DNA of 64,000 nt from Streptomyces cathayae (GCF_029760955.1 NZ_CP121682.1:2418001-2482000); one strand, 5' to 3'; shown: positions 49,556 through 58,654, counted from the stretch's first letter. Numbers and translations: made by a program. The notes: generated by a model from the sequence alone, not told the origin.

Positions 49556-49778
49556 TGAATCCGCGCGGGAGAGTCCCTGGCACGTTTCGCCGGGGCGCCG
49601 AAGGAGCAAGTCCCTCCCTTGAATCTCTCAGGCACCGTTACCGCGCGGGCCAGGCACATCTGAAAAGCGGGCCGCCGTGCGAGTTCCCGGTGGCTCCACC
49701 CAAGGTGCAAGCCGTGACGTCCCCTGCGCGGACGGTCATGGCGAACCTCTCAGGTTCCGATGACAGATGGGGAGGAAC
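49556..49778 (+). promoter_or_regulatory. Tandem-type glycine riboswitch upstream of gcvT
   Basis: First aptamer: GGGAGAG (49567-49573), GCCGAAGGAGCAA (49597-49609) and TTGAATCTCTCAGGCAC (about 49619-49635). A second aptamer-like half follows, with GGTGCAAGCC (about 49704), CGAACCTCTCAGGTTCCGAT (about 49742-49761) and GACAGATGGGGAG (about 49761-49773), ending 70 bp before gcvT. These are the conserved blocks of glycine riboswitches. Glycine binding is expected to switch on gcvT, and Streptomyces glycine cleavage genes are known to be glycine-induced this way. The rest of 49338-49843 has no gene. Confidence 0.92.
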
Positions 49779-49843
49779 GTCCTCACCCTCCCCGTGCCCG
49801 GCCCCGGCCGACGGGGGACCCCATCGCCCTGGGAGACCGACCG

Positions 49844-51010
49844 ATGAGCAGTACCGAACTCCGCCGGACAGCGCTCGACGCCCTGCATCGTTCGCTCGGC
49901 GCCACGATGACCGACTTCGCCGGCTGGGACATGCCCCTGCGCTACGGCTCCGAGCGCGACGAGCACAACGCCGTGCGCACGAAGGCGGGCCTCTTCGACC
50001 TCTCGCACATGGGCGAGATCACCGTCACCGGCCCGCAGGCGGCGCGGTTCCTGGACTACGCCCTGATCGGCAACATCGGGACCGTCAAGCCCGGCCGCGC
50101 CCGCTACACCATGATCTGCGACGAGGACGGCGGCATCCTGGACGACCTGATCGTCTACCGGCTCGGTGCGGCCGAGGCCCCCGAGTACCTGGTCGTCGCC
50201 AACGCCTCCAACGCCCAGGTGGTGCTGGACGCCCTCGTGGAGCGGTCGGCGGGCTTCGACGCCGAGGTCCGCGACGACCGCGACGCCTACGCGCTGATCG
50301 CGGTGCAGGGCCCCGAGGCCGCCGGCATCCTCAAGTCCCTCTCCCCCAAGCTCTCGACTTCGCTCGAGCAGGGAGGTGCCCCCACCGCCGACCTGGACGG
50401 CCTGAAGTACTACGCCGGCCTGCCCGGCACGGTCGCCGGCGTCCCCGCGCTCATCGCCCGTACCGGCTACACCGGCGAGGACGGCTTCGAGCTGTTCGTC
50501 GCGCCGGAGCACGCGGTCGGGGTGTGGCAGGCGCTGACCGGGGCGGGCGAGGGCGTGGGGGTGACCCCGTGCGGGCTGGCCTGCCGGGACACGCTGCGCC
50601 TGGAGGCCGGCATGCCGCTGTACGGCAATGAGCTGAGCGCCTCGCTGACGCCGTTCGACGCCGGGTTCGGCCGGGTCGTGAAGTTCGAGAAGGAGGGCGA
50701 CTTCGTGGGCCGTGCCGCCCTGACCGAGGCCGCCGCCCGCGCCGAGCGGACCCCGCCCCGCGCCCTGGTGGGCCTGGTCGCCGAGGGCCGCCGGGTCCCG
50801 CGCGCCGGGTACCCGGTGGTGGCCGGCGGCGAGGTGATCGGCGAGGTCACCTCCGGCGCGCCCTCACCGACGCTGGGCAAGCCGATCGCGATGGCGTACG
50901 TCGACGTGGCGCACTCGGCGCCGGGTACCCCGGGCGTGGGGGTGGACATCCGCGGCAGCCACGAGCCCTACGAGGTCGTGGCCCTGCCGTTCTACCAGCG
51001 GCAGAAGTGA
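49844..51010 (+). CDS. gcvT: Glycine cleavage system T protein (aminomethyltransferase)
   Basis: Releases ammonia from the aminomethyl-lipoyl H protein and gives methylene-tetrahydrofolate. 388 residues, about 16 longer than usual. The N-terminal folate domain has [22 protein letters not shown] (about 25-46), then [10 protein letters not shown], with the catalytic Asp in [21 protein letters not shown] later. The extra residues are about 167-182 ([16 protein letters not shown]), encoded by an interspersed DNA repeat inserted in frame before the conserved [11 protein letters not shown] 49844 has GGGAGACCG upstream. It is the first gene behind the glycine riboswitch, followed by gcvH, glyA and sdaA. 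Confidence 0.97.
   Translation: MSSTELRRTALDALHRSLGATMTDFAGWDMPLRYGSERDEHNAVRTKAGLFDLSHMGEITVTGPQAARFLDYALIGNIGTVKPGRARYTMICDEDGGILDDLIVYRLGAAEAPEYLVVANASNAQVVLDALVERSAGFDAEVRDDRDAYALIAVQGPEAAGILKSLSPKLSTSLEQGGAPTADLDGLKYYAGLPGTVAGVPALIARTGYTGEDGFELFVAPEHAVGVWQALTGAGEGVGVTPCGLACRDTLRLEAGMPLYGNELSASLTPFDAGFGRVVKFEKEGDFVGRAALTEAAARAERTPPRALVGLVAEGRRVPRAGYPVVAGGEVIGEVTSGAPSPTLGKPIAMAYVDVAHSAPGTPGVGVDIRGSHEPYEVVALPFYQRQK
50343..50385. repeat. Interspersed repeat inserted in gcvT
   Basis: The core GCTCTCGACTTCGCTCGAGC is flanked by CCCCCAA and AGGGAGGTGCCCCCAC. It closely resembles the repeat at 7148-7207 in the same orientation on the plus strand. I recall many such copies dispersed in Streptomyces genomes. 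Here the length is a multiple of three and contains no stop, so gcvT stays open. Confidence 0.7.
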
Positions 51011-51173
51011 CACCGTCGTAGGACGTGGGCCGTGTCCGCGGCCACGGCCGCACCGGCCGGTCCCGTGCCCCCGGACTCTTCCCACCCCTCCCTTTCATCC
51101 CCTTCATCTCCTTCGTCCCCCCTTTCCTCGCCGTCGATCCCGGCGGTCCCTCGCACACAGGAGGATCCAGATC

Positions 51174-51551
51174 ATGAGCAACCCCCAGCAGCTGCGTTAC
51201 AGCAAGGAACACGAGTGGCTGACGGCCGCCGAGGACGGCGTGTCGACGATCGGCATCACGGAGCACGCGGCCAACGCGCTCGGCGACATCGTGTTCGTCC
51301 AGCTCCCCGGGGTCGGCGACACCGTGACCGCGGGTGAGACCTGCGGCGAGCTGGAGTCGACCAAGTCGGTCAGCGACCTGTACTGCCCGGTCACCGGTGA
51401 GGTCACCGAGGTCAACGAGGACGTGGTGAGCGACCCGTCGCTGGTGAACTCGGCCCCCTTCGAGGGCGGCTGGCTGTTCAAGGTGCGGGTGAGCGACGAG
51501 CCGGCCGACCTGCTCTCGGCCGCCGAGTACGACGCCTTCATCCAGGGCTGA
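51174..51551 (+). CDS. gcvH: Glycine cleavage system H protein
   Basis: Lipoylated carrier that shuttles the aminomethyl group between P, T and L proteins. 125 residues, usual length. The lipoyl Lys is K64 in [15 protein letters not shown], at the tip of the hammerhead domain. [10 protein letters not shown] at the start and the C-terminal helix [13 protein letters not shown] are standard. CACAGGAGGATCC gives a strong ribosome-binding site before ATG 51174. The 163-bp gap after gcvT holds a pyrimidine-rich tract (51075-51130). gcvP is not in this window, as is common in Streptomyces. Confidence 0.97.
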   Translation: MSNPQQLRYSKEHEWLTAAEDGVSTIGITEHAANALGDIVFVQLPGVGDTVTAGETCGELESTKSVSDLYCPVTGEVTEVNEDVVSDPSLVNSAPFEGGWLFKVRVSDEPADLLSAAEYDAFIQG

Positions 51552-51566
51552 GGAGGCCTGAACCCC

Positions 51567-52841
51567 ATGTCGCTTCTGAACACCCCGCTGCACGAGCTCG
51601 ACCCGGCCGTCGCGGCGGCGGTCGACGCCGAGCTGCACCGTCAGCAGTCCACCCTCGAGATGATCGCCTCGGAGAACTTCGCCCCGGTCGCGGTCATGGA
51701 GGCCCAGGGCACGGTCCTCACCAACAAGTACGCCGAGGGCTACCCCGGCCGCCGCTACTACGGCGGCTGCGAGCACGTCGACGTGATCGAGCAGATCGCC
51801 ATCGACCGGGTCAAGGAGCTCTTCGGCGCCGAGCACGCCAACGTGCAGCCGCACTCGGGTGCGCAGGCCAACGCGGCCGCGATGTTCGCGCTGCTCAAGC
51901 CCGGCGACACGATCATGGGCCTGAACCTCGCGCACGGCGGGCACCTGACCCACGGCATGAAGATCAACTTCTCCGGCAAGCTCTACGACGTGGTCGCGTA
52001 CCACGTCGGCGACGACGGCCAGGTCGACATGGCCGAGGTCGAACGGCTGGCCAAGGAGAGGAAGCCGAAGCTGATCGTCGCCGGCTGGTCGGCGTACCCG
52101 CGTCAGCTGGACTTCGCCGCGTTCCGCCGGATCGCGGACGAGGTCGGCGCGTACCTCATGGTCGACATGGCGCACTTCGCCGGTCTGGTCGCGGCGGGCC
52201 TGCACCCGAACCCGGTCCCGCACGCCCACGTCGTCACCACGACCACGCACAAAACCCTCGGCGGTCCGCGCGGCGGGGTGATCCTCTCCACGGCCGAGCT
52301 GGCCAAGAAGATCAACTCCGCGGTCTTCCCCGGCCAGCAGGGCGGCCCGCTGGAGCACGTGATCGCGGCCAAGGCGGTGGCCTTCAAGGTCGCCGCGTCC
52401 GAGGACTTCAAGGACCGGCAGCGCCGCACCCTGGAGGGTGCCCGCATCCTGGCCGAGCGCCTGGTCGAGGACGACGTCAAGGCCGCGGGCGTGGACGTGC
52501 TGTCCGGCGGCACGGACGTGCACCTGGTCCTGGTCGACCTGCGCGACTCCGCGCTGGACGGGCAGCAGGCCGAGGACCGTCTCCACGAGGTCGGCATCAC
52601 CGTCAACCGCAACGCGATCCCGAACGACCCGCGTCCCCCGATGGTCACCTCGGGTCTGCGGATCGGCACGCCCGCCCTGGCCACCCGCGGCTTCACGGCC
52701 GAGGACTTCGCCGAGGTGGCGGACGTGATCGCCGAGACGCTGAAGGCGCCCTCCCCCTTCGAGGCCGCCCACGTCGACGCGCTCCGGGCCCGGGTGACGG
52801 CGCTCGCCGAGAAGTACCCCCTGTACCCCGGTCTGAAGTAA
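51567..52841 (+). CDS. glyA: Serine hydroxymethyltransferase
   Basis: PLP enzyme that interconverts serine plus tetrahydrofolate with glycine plus methylene-tetrahydrofolate. 424 residues, standard. Key blocks are [17 protein letters not shown] (about 33-49), [38 protein letters not shown] and the PLP-binding Lys229 in [13 protein letters not shown]. The end is LYPGLK, as in homologues. It starts 15 bp after gcvH with GAGGAGG upstream, so they are co-transcribed. Beside gcvTH it balances serine and glycine under the glycine switch. Confidence 0.98.
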   Translation: MSLLNTPLHELDPAVAAAVDAELHRQQSTLEMIASENFAPVAVMEAQGTVLTNKYAEGYPGRRYYGGCEHVDVIEQIAIDRVKELFGAEHANVQPHSGAQANAAAMFALLKPGDTIMGLNLAHGGHLTHGMKINFSGKLYDVVAYHVGDDGQVDMAEVERLAKERKPKLIVAGWSAYPRQLDFAAFRRIADEVGAYLMVDMAHFAGLVAAGLHPNPVPHAHVVTTTTHKTLGGPRGGVILSTAELAKKINSAVFPGQQGGPLEHVIAAKAVAFKVAASEDFKDRQRRTLEGARILAERLVEDDVKAAGVDVLSGGTDVHLVLVDLRDSALDGQQAEDRLHEVGITVNRNAIPNDPRPPMVTSGLRIGTPALATRGFTAEDFAEVADVIAETLKAPSPFEAAHVDALRARVTALAEKYPLYPGLK

Positions 52842-52982
52842 TTCCGCACGCTCTGCGCCGCACGACCGTACGGGGCATCACGCACACTGGGAAGTGAGCG
52901 TGATGCCCCGCGTCGTGGCGGCCCGCTCCGAACCACCCCCGCCGGCGGACAGCGGCGTCCGTCAACCCCTAGGAGTCCTCCC

Positions 52983-54350
52983 GTGGCCCTCTCGGTCTTC
53001 GACCTCTTCTCGATCGGCATCGGCCCGTCCAGCTCGCACACGGTCGGCCCGATGCGGGCCGCCCGCATGTTCGCCCGGCGGCTGGACCACGAGGGCCTGC
53101 TGGACTCGGTCGCCTCGGTCCGGGCGGAGCTGTACGGCTCGCTGGGCGCCACCGGCCACGGCCACGGCACCCCCAAGGCGGTGCTGCTCGGCCTGGAGGG
53201 CGACTCGCCCCGCACGGTGGACGTGGAGACGGCCGACGAGCGGGTGGAGAAGATCAGGGAATCGGGCCGCCTGCGGCTGCTCGGCGACCACGGGATCGCG
53301 TTCTCCTTCGACGACGACCTGGTGCTGCACCGCCGCAAGGCACTCCCCTACCACGCGAACGGCATGACCCTCCAGGCCTTCGACGCGGCCGGCGCCGAGG
53401 TGCTGGCGAAGACGTACTACTCGGTGGGCGGCGGCTTCGTCGTCGACGAGGAGGCGGTGGGCGCGGACCGCATCAAGCTCAACGACACGGTCCTGAAGTA
53501 TCCCTTCCGCACGGGCGACGAGCTGCTGCGCCTGACCGGGGAGACGGGCCTGTCCATCTCCGCCCTGATGCTGGAGAACGAGCGCGCCTGGCGGACGGAG
53601 GAGGAGGTCCGCGAAGGGCTGCTGGAGATCTGGCGGGTGATGCAGGCGTGCGTGGCGCGCGGCATGTCCCGCGAGGGCATCCTGCCGGGCGGGCTGAAGG
53701 TGCGCCGCCGCGCCGCGAACACGGCGCGCAAGCTGCGCTCCGAGGGCGACCCGCAGGCCCTCGCCATGGAGTGGATCACGCTCTACGCCATGGCCGTGAA
53801 CGAGGAGAACGCCGGCGGCGGCCGCGTCGTCACCGCCCCGACCAACGGCGCGGCCGGCATCATCCCCGCCGTCCTGCACTACTACATGAACTTCGTCCCC
53901 GGTGCCGACGAGGAGGGTGTGGTCCGCTTCCTGCTCGCGGCCGGCGCGATCGGCATGCTCTTCAAGGAGAACGCCTCCATCTCCGGCGCCGAGGTCGGCT
54001 GCCAGGGCGAGGTCGGCTCCGCCTGCTCGATGGCGGCGGGCGCCCTCGCCGAGGTGATGGGCGGCTCGCCGGAACAGGTGGAGAACGCCGCGGAGATCGG
54101 CATGGAGCACAACCTCGGCCTGACCTGCGACCCGGTCGGCGGCCTCGTCCAGATCCCGTGCATCGAGCGCAACGGCATGGCGGCGGTGAAGGCGGTCACC
54201 GCCGCGCGCATGGCCCTGCGCGGCGACGGCTCGCACAAGGTCTCCCTCGACCAGGTCATCAAGACGATGAAGGAGACCGGCGCGGACATGTCCGTCAAGT
54301 ACAAGGAGACGGCCCGGGGCGGGCTGGCGGTCAACATCATCGAGTGCTGA
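52983..54350 (+). CDS. sdaA: L-serine ammonia-lyase (iron-sulfur type)
   Basis: Deaminates serine to pyruvate and ammonia. 455 residues as a single fused beta-alpha chain. The N-terminal domain has [19 protein letters not shown] (about 9-27). The catalytic domain has [17 protein letters not shown]. The 4Fe-4S ligand Cys are 340 (GCQGEVG), 382 (LTCDPVGG) and 393 (IPCIERNGM), with spacing of 42 and 11 as in characterised bacterial enzymes. GTG 52983 has CTAGGAGTCC upstream. It follows glyA by 141 bp, so it may have its own promoter or belong to the same unit. It disposes of excess serine made from glycine. Confidence 0.97.
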   Translation: MALSVFDLFSIGIGPSSSHTVGPMRAARMFARRLDHEGLLDSVASVRAELYGSLGATGHGHGTPKAVLLGLEGDSPRTVDVETADERVEKIRESGRLRLLGDHGIAFSFDDDLVLHRRKALPYHANGMTLQAFDAAGAEVLAKTYYSVGGGFVVDEEAVGADRIKLNDTVLKYPFRTGDELLRLTGETGLSISALMLENERAWRTEEEVREGLLEIWRVMQACVARGMSREGILPGGLKVRRRAANTARKLRSEGDPQALAMEWITLYAMAVNEENAGGGRVVTAPTNGAAGIIPAVLHYYMNFVPGADEEGVVRFLLAAGAIGMLFKENASISGAEVGCQGEVGSACSMAAGALAEVMGGSPEQVENAAEIGMEHNLGLTCDPVGGLVQIPCIERNGMAAVKAVTAARMALRGDGSHKVSLDQVIKTMKETGADMSVKYKETARGGLAVNIIEC

Positions 54351-54351
54351 G

Positions 54352-54396
54352 GGAACGGGCGCCCGGCCCGAAGACCGCGGGCCGGGCGCCCGTTCC
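54352..54396. terminator. Bidirectional terminator between sdaA and the GDSL hydrolase
   Basis: Arms of 18 bp, GGAACGGGCGCCCGGCCC and GGGCCGGGCGCCCGTTCC, are perfect and separated by 9 bases. It lies in the 56-bp gap between convergent genes. One of the strongest hairpins in the window. Confidence 0.88.
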
Positions 54397-54406
54397 GTCC
54401 GGAGTT

Positions 54407-55267
54407 CTACGGCGCGCGCACGGCCGCGGCGAGGGCCTCGCCGACGGCCCGGGCCCCCGGGGCGTTGGGGTGCAGCGGCGCGGCCGCACGGGTGGGGATG
54501 AGGCCCTCGATGTAGCGGTCGCCGGGAGCGGCGCAGATGTCGTGTCCGATGCTCAGGGTGCGGGTGCCGACGAAGGTGGCGCCGTGCTTCTCGGCCGTCC
54601 GCCTCAGTACGGCGTCGAGGTGGTCGATGGCGCCCTGGAGGTGGTTGGCGTCCTGCTTCCAGAAGGGCTGGGCGGGGTGGCAGCCGTCGGGGCGGAAGTA
54701 GGTGCCGTAGCCGACGACGAAGACCTCTGCGTGCGGTGCCCGGCGGGCGATCTCGTCCAGGACGGCGGCGGAGGCCGGCGCCCAGGCGTCGATGCGCGCC
54801 CGGACCTTGTCGGTGCCGCCGGCGGTGTTCTCCTTCGCGCAGCTGGTGCCGTAGGGCGGGGGCAGGATGTTGACGCAGCCCAGCACCTCGTCGAAGAGAC
54901 CGGTGTCGTTGCCGCCGATGGTGACGCTGACGAGGTCGGTGTCGGGCGTGAGCGCGTCGTACTGGGGCGCGGTTCCCGGGTGCTGGGCGGTGCTCAGATG
55001 CTTGCTGGTGGCGCCGGAGCAGCTGACGTCGGTGAGTTCCGCTCCGAGGGCCTTGGCCGCGATGTGGGGATAGTCGGACAGGGAGCGCAGGCACCTCAGG
55101 TCGGCCGGGTCGACGGGCGGTACCAGCGGTGCGGCCGCGTAGGAGTCGCCGAGCGCGACGTACCGCGGTGGTTCGGCCGCGGCCGGCGCGGCCTGGGCCG
55201 ATGCCGTGGCCCCTACGGTCCCGGCGGACAGGACGGTGGCCAGGGCCAGGCGCAGGGCTGTTCTCAA
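54407..55267 (-). CDS. Secreted SGNH/GDSL hydrolase
   Basis: 286 residues, signal peptide (RTALRLALATVLSAGTVGA to AQA, cleavage near residue 27). The SGNH blocks are I: YVALGDSYAA (nucleophile Ser), II: VSCSGAT, III: TIGGNDTGLF and V: LHPNAPG (Asp or Asn replaced, His kept). This layout with six Cys and PPPYGTSC is that of Streptomyces scabies esterase/lipase-like secreted enzymes. TTG 55267 is favoured because GGAGGCATCC lies just upstream; an ATG at 55279 would put that Shine-Dalgarno inside the gene. It is convergent with sdaA. The substrate is probably a lipid or ester. Confidence 0.85.
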   Translation of the reverse strand: MRTALRLALATVLSAGTVGATASAQAAPAAAEPPRYVALGDSYAAAPLVPPVDPADLRCLRSLSDYPHIAAKALGAELTDVSCSGATSKHLSTAQHPGTAPQYDALTPDTDLVSVTIGGNDTGLFDEVLGCVNILPPPYGTSCAKENTAGGTDKVRARIDAWAPASAAVLDEIARRAPHAEVFVVGYGTYFRPDGCHPAQPFWKQDANHLQGAIDHLDAVLRRTAEKHGATFVGTRTLSIGHDICAAPGDRYIEGLIPTRAAAPLHPNAPGARAVGEALAAAVRAP

Positions 55268-55583
55268 GGATGCCTCCATTCGGCACGTGCGCGGACGGGG
55301 TCCCACCCCGCCATGAGCTTGCTCGAGTGGACGGGGCCCCGCACGGCGGCCCGCGGGAACCGGTTTTTCCGGGGGCAGGACGCCGCAGGACCCCTGTCCA
55401 CCGGACTTCCCCGGCGTGCAGGAGGTTCCGGTCGGCCGGTCAGGGCGGCGGCGAAGCCTCCGGTTCACCTGTTCGGCCGCCGCCTGTTCGGCGTACTCTT
55501 GACTGCCGGGACTCCGGTCCGGGCATGGGGTCCGGGCAGGGGACCCGAGTACGGGGTCCGGTGTTCTGCTGGGGGTTGGAATC

Positions 55584-55994
55584 ATGGTTGCTGGTCGTGT
55601 GGTGCGGTTCGACGCCGTACGGGGTTACGGGTTCATCGCTCCCGAGCACGGCGGGGAGGACGTCTTCCTCCACGTCAACGACGTACGGATCCCGGAGCAC
55701 CAGCTGCGTCCCGGGATCGCCGTGGAGTTCGAGATCGAGGAGGGCGACCGGGGCCTCAAGGCCTCGGGCGTACGGCTGGCCCAGGGGGCCGGCGGGGTGT
55801 CCTCCGCCGTGGGCAGGCATCCCGACGGGGACGGCGACGACTCGCTGTGCGATGTGCTCACCGCCGAGGAGTACCTCCAGGAGGTCACGGAGGTCCTGCT
55901 GTCCGCCGCTCCCACGCTGACCGGCGAACAGATCCTCCAGGCGCGCCGCGGACTGCTGCAGTTCGGCAAGACCCACGGCTGGTGCGACGGCTGA
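55584..55994 (+). CDS. Cold-shock-domain protein with C-terminal extension
   Basis: 136 residues. The N-terminal cold-shock domain (1-65) has the RNA-binding motifs GYGFIAP (RNP1-like) and DVFLHVNDV (RNP2-like). A C-terminal helical part (75-136) begins DSLCDVLTAEEYLQEVTEVLL and ends GLLQFGKTHGWCDG. It differs from 67-residue CspA proteins and belongs to a Streptomyces type of unknown role, likely nucleic-acid binding. ATG 55584 has GGGGGTTGGAATC upstream. A strong terminator follows. Confidence 0.88.
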   Translation: MVAGRVVRFDAVRGYGFIAPEHGGEDVFLHVNDVRIPEHQLRPGIAVEFEIEEGDRGLKASGVRLAQGAGGVSSAVGRHPDGDGDDSLCDVLTAEEYLQEVTEVLLSAAPTLTGEQILQARRGLLQFGKTHGWCDG

Positions 55995-55996
55995 GC

Positions 55997-56032
55997 CCGG
56001 GCGCACCGCCCGGGCAGGCGCGGTGCGCCCGG
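55997..56032. terminator. Bidirectional terminator after the cold-shock-domain gene
   Basis: CCGGGCGCACCGC and GCGGTGCGCCCGG (13 bp, perfect) enclose a 10-base loop, in the gap between convergent genes. Confidence 0.85.
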
Positions 56033-56103
56033 ACATCCGGTCGAGACGGAGTGGCCGGGCGGACCGCAGCAGCCGGTGAGGACCGGGCGGGCGTCGAGGA
56101 TCC

Positions 56104-56766
56104 CTACGCCCGGAACTCCGGCTTGCGTTCCGGGGACGCCTCGGCCAGAGCCTTGGCGACGGACTCGGTGTCCCCCCGCAGGCCGTAGACCGGGGTGTCG
56201 GGCTGCTGGCGCCAGGAGTCGTCGATGCCGCCCGCGTCCACGGTGTCGAAGCCGAGCTCCTCGATCAGGGCCCGGACCTTCCGCTTGGCCGCCTCGTCGT
56301 CACCGGCGACGGGCAGGGCCATCCGGTCGGAGGCGCCGGCGGGGCGGTGGCGGTCCAGGATGTCCTGGGCGTACGTGCCGTTGAAGGCCTTGATCACGGG
56401 GTGGCCGATCTGCCGTTCCGTCCAGCGGCTCTCCGTGAGGCCCTCGTCCTCGATGCCCTCGATTTTCCCGTCGCGCTGCCGGGGATAGTAGTTCCCGGTG
56501 TCGATGACGGCCACGTCCTCCGCGGCCTCGTCGAACAGGCCGGACGGCAGGTCCGGTACGGCCTTCAGCGGGACGGTGACGACGACGACCTCGGCGCCGC
56601 GCGCCGCGTCCTCGGCCCGTACCGGGGTCGCGCCGGTCTCCTCGGCCAGACCGCCGAGCGTGTGGGGGCCACGGGAATTGGCGACGGAGACGTCGTGGCC
56701 GAGGGCGGTGAGCCGCCGTGTGAGGTTGCCCCCGATGTTGCCCGCTCCGATGATGCCGATCTTCAT
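56104..56766 (-). CDS. NADPH-dependent F420 reductase family protein
   Basis: 220 residues, two-domain NAD(P)-binding fold as in F420H2:NADP oxidoreductase and 2-dehydropantoate-like reductases. The N-terminal Rossmann loop is GIIGAGNIGGNLTRRL (about 4-19), followed by VSVANSRGP, where Ser-Arg suits NADP phosphate binding. VIDTGNYYPRQRDG and KAFNGTYAQDILD are typical of the family. Whether it uses F420 is not proven by sequence. ATG 56766 is clear. It is convergent with the cold-shock-domain gene and lies downstream of the HATPase gene on the same strand. Confidence 0.83.
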   Translation of the reverse strand: MKIGIIGAGNIGGNLTRRLTALGHDVSVANSRGPHTLGGLAEETGATPVRAEDAARGAEVVVVTVPLKAVPDLPSGLFDEAAEDVAVIDTGNYYPRQRDGKIEGIEDEGLTESRWTERQIGHPVIKAFNGTYAQDILDRHRPAGASDRMALPVAGDDEAAKRKVRALIEELGFDTVDAGGIDDSWRQQPDTPVYGLRGDTESVAKALAEASPERKPEFRA

Positions 56767-56876
56767 GTCCGCTCGCCTCGCCCTTCCGGGGGTCGGTGTC
56801 CGCTTCGGTTCCCTTCGGGAACCACCATGGTCGACACCAACCGCCCGGGGCGGGCGGGCTATTCCCCGTTTGTCCG

Positions 56877-57380
56877 TCAACGGTCCGACACGCGCATTTC
56901 GAACCAGGTCGTCTTGCCCCGCGGGAGCAGGTCGACGCCCCAGCGGTCGGCGAGGGTGTCGACGAGGAAGAGGCCGCGTCCGCTGACGTCCAGTCCCTGG
57001 ACCGGCATGAGACAGGGCAGGCCGCGGGACGGGTCGCGGACCTCGACGCGGATCCAGCGGGGGCGGCGGCGCAGCCGGAGGCCGAAGACGCGGGCACCGG
57101 TGTGGCGTACCGCGTTGCCGACGAGCTCGGAGACGAGCAGAACGGCGTCCTCGGTGGTCGCGGCGGTGAGACCCCACTGGCGCAGGAGCACGATCTGGGT
57201 GAGCCGGCGTGCGGTGGCGGCGGACTCGGGGAGGGACGGCAACGGAACCTCCGCTTCCGTCGGGTTGCCGAACAACTCCAGCGCCTTCCGGGCGTGTTCG
57301 TCCTCGACCGTCGGCGACCAGCGCGACGCGGTCGCACGTCCGTCTCCCCGCGGCTGTTCCATCCCATCCAGCCCCGCCAT
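56877..57380 (-). CDS. HATPase_c anti-sigma/serine kinase-like ATP-binding protein
   Basis: About 167 residues of a single RsbW/SpoIIAB-like ATP-binding domain. Motifs: N box SELVGNAVRHTG (about 95-106), G1-type VSGRGLFLVDTLADRW (about 137-152) and the end GKTTWFEMRV. Such proteins are abundant in Streptomyces and act as anti-sigma factors or kinases for STAS proteins; the partner is not nearby. The start is uncertain: ATG 57380 is preferred, ATG 57362 and TTG 57539 are possible. The N-terminal part before residue 55 is poorly conserved. Confidence 0.75.
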   Translation of the reverse strand: MAGLDGMEQPRGDGRATASRWSPTVEDEHARKALELFGNPTEAEVPLPSLPESAATARRLTQIVLLRQWGLTAATTEDAVLLVSELVGNAVRHTGARVFGLRLRRRPRWIRVEVRDPSRGLPCLMPVQGLDVSGRGLFLVDTLADRWGVDLLPRGKTTWFEMRVSDR

Positions 57381-57653
57381 GGCCCCATCATGGCCGCCCG
57401 GTGGGGCGCCCGGGGAGGTTCCGGGGGAATGCGCCCCCTGCACGCCCCCGCTCCGGGCCGGGCCATCGGCATATGCCTCAGGCACCTCGGGGTGGTCAGC
57501 GGACCCTGCTACCTGCGGCAACGGCTCGCTGTGCGGCAATCGACGGACTCCCTCGACGCGGCAGACTTAAGGGCCCGTTAAGGCTCCCATAAACCGCCCC
57601 GCCGAGGGACTCGAATCAGACATCGCGTCAATTGCAATACCCCGAAAGAGGGT

Positions 57654-58421
57654 TCAGAGGAACTTTGCCTTGCCGGGGCCGTCCTCCACGAAGCTGCGCA
57701 TCCCCCGTTCACGGTCCTCGGTGGCGAACAGGCCCGCGAACCAGTTGCGCTCGACGGCGAGGCCGGTGTCGATGTCGGTCTCCAGACCGGTGTCGATCGA
57801 CTCCTTGGCCGCGCGCAGCGCGATCGCCGGCCCCTTGGCGAGCCGCGCGGCCCACGCGTGTGCCTGCTCGTAGACCTCGGCGGCGGGGACCACGCGGTCC
57901 ACCAGACCCAGTGCGAGCGCCTCGTCGGCCTTCACCTGACGGCCCGTGAAGATGAGGTCCTTCGCCCTCGACGGGCCGATGAGGCGGGCCAGGCGCTGCG
58001 TACCGCCGGCCCCCGGGATCAGCCCGAGCAGGATCTCCGGCTGGCCCAGCTTGGCGTTCTCCCCGGCGATGCGGAAGTCGGCGCAGAGCGCGAGTTCGCA
58101 GCCGCCGCCGAGCGCGTAACCGGTCACCGCGGCCACCACCGGCTTGGGGATGCGGGCCACGGCGGTGAAGGAGTCCTGCAGGGCGCGGGCGCGCAGGACC
58201 ATCGCGGCGTGGTCCATCGCCTGCATCTCCTTGATGTCCGCGCCCGCCGCGAACACCTTCTCGCCGCCGTGGATCACGACGGCGCGTACGTCCTCGCGGC
58301 GCGTGATCTCCTCGGCGAGTTCCTTCAGCCGGTCCTGCGTGGCGACGTCCAGTGCGTTCATGGGAGGGCGGTCCAGGCGCAGCGTGCCGACGCCCTCGGC
58401 GACTTCGAGATGTACGGTCAT
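57654..58421 (-). CDS. Enoyl-CoA hydratase/isomerase family protein
   Basis: 255-residue crotonase-fold enzyme. It hydrates trans-2-enoyl-CoA, or acts as an isomerase. Both catalytic Glu residues are present, in GGGCELAL (about 112) and GQPEILLGLIPG (about 132). The oxyanion segments AAGADIKEM (about 59-67) and ALGGGCEL fit the hydratase pattern. The sequence LGLIPGAGGTQRLARL is diagnostic of beta-oxidation hydratases. ATG 58421 starts MTVHLEVAEGVGTLRL. It lies downstream of an L,D-transpeptidase lipoprotein gene on the same strand, separated by direct repeats and a terminator. Confidence 0.93.
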   Translation of the reverse strand: MTVHLEVAEGVGTLRLDRPPMNALDVATQDRLKELAEEITRREDVRAVVIHGGEKVFAAGADIKEMQAMDHAAMVLRARALQDSFTAVARIPKPVVAAVTGYALGGGCELALCADFRIAGENAKLGQPEILLGLIPGAGGTQRLARLIGPSRAKDLIFTGRQVKADEALALGLVDRVVPAAEVYEQAHAWAARLAKGPAIALRAAKESIDTGLETDIDTGLAVERNWFAGLFATEDRERGMRSFVEDGPGKAKFL

Positions 58422-58442
58422 GCCAGCAGGTTAACGGCGACT

Positions 58443-58562
58443 AACGGCAACCGGGCCGGTGCGGTCGATCACACCCGGCCGGGGGTCCGGGGGTTGCCCC
58501 CGGGCAGACACAGCACGGTGACCAACGGCAACCGGGCCGGTGCGGTCGATCACATCCGGCCG
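58443..58562. repeat. Direct repeat between enoyl-CoA hydratase and L,D-transpeptidase genes
   Basis: Two 39-bp copies beginning AACGGCAACCGGGCCGGTGC (58443-58481 and 58524-58562) differ by one base and are 81 bp apart. Both sit in a 231-bp gap between the two genes. No mobile element is visible, and the origin is probably a local duplication. Confidence 0.75.
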
Positions 58563-58570
58563 ACGGCAGC

Positions 58571-58600
58571 GGCCCCGGTGCCCTGTCGGGCGCCGGGGCC
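58571..58600 (-). terminator. Terminator after first L,D-transpeptidase gene
   Basis: GGCCCCGGTGCC and GGCGCCGGGGCC pair over 12 positions with one G-U, around CTGTCG, about 55 bp past the stop codon. Confidence 0.7.
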
Positions 58601-58634
58601 GCGTGTGCCGTGACGGGCTGGGCCGGTCGGGTCG

Positions 58635-58654
58635 GACCTGACCTGACCTGACCT
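58635..58654. repeat. Four GACCT tandem copies at the L,D-transpeptidase stop codon
   Basis: GACCT is repeated four times head to tail. The last copy overlaps the stop codon (TAG on the minus strand) of the first L,D-transpeptidase gene. Length variation here would not change the protein. Confidence 0.6.

Noticed and set aside
57540..57653. Possible tRNA or small RNA gene between the HATPase and enoyl-CoA hydratase genes
   Set aside because: The segment GACTCGAATC resembles a tRNA T-loop, but there is no matching acceptor stem or D/anticodon arm around it.
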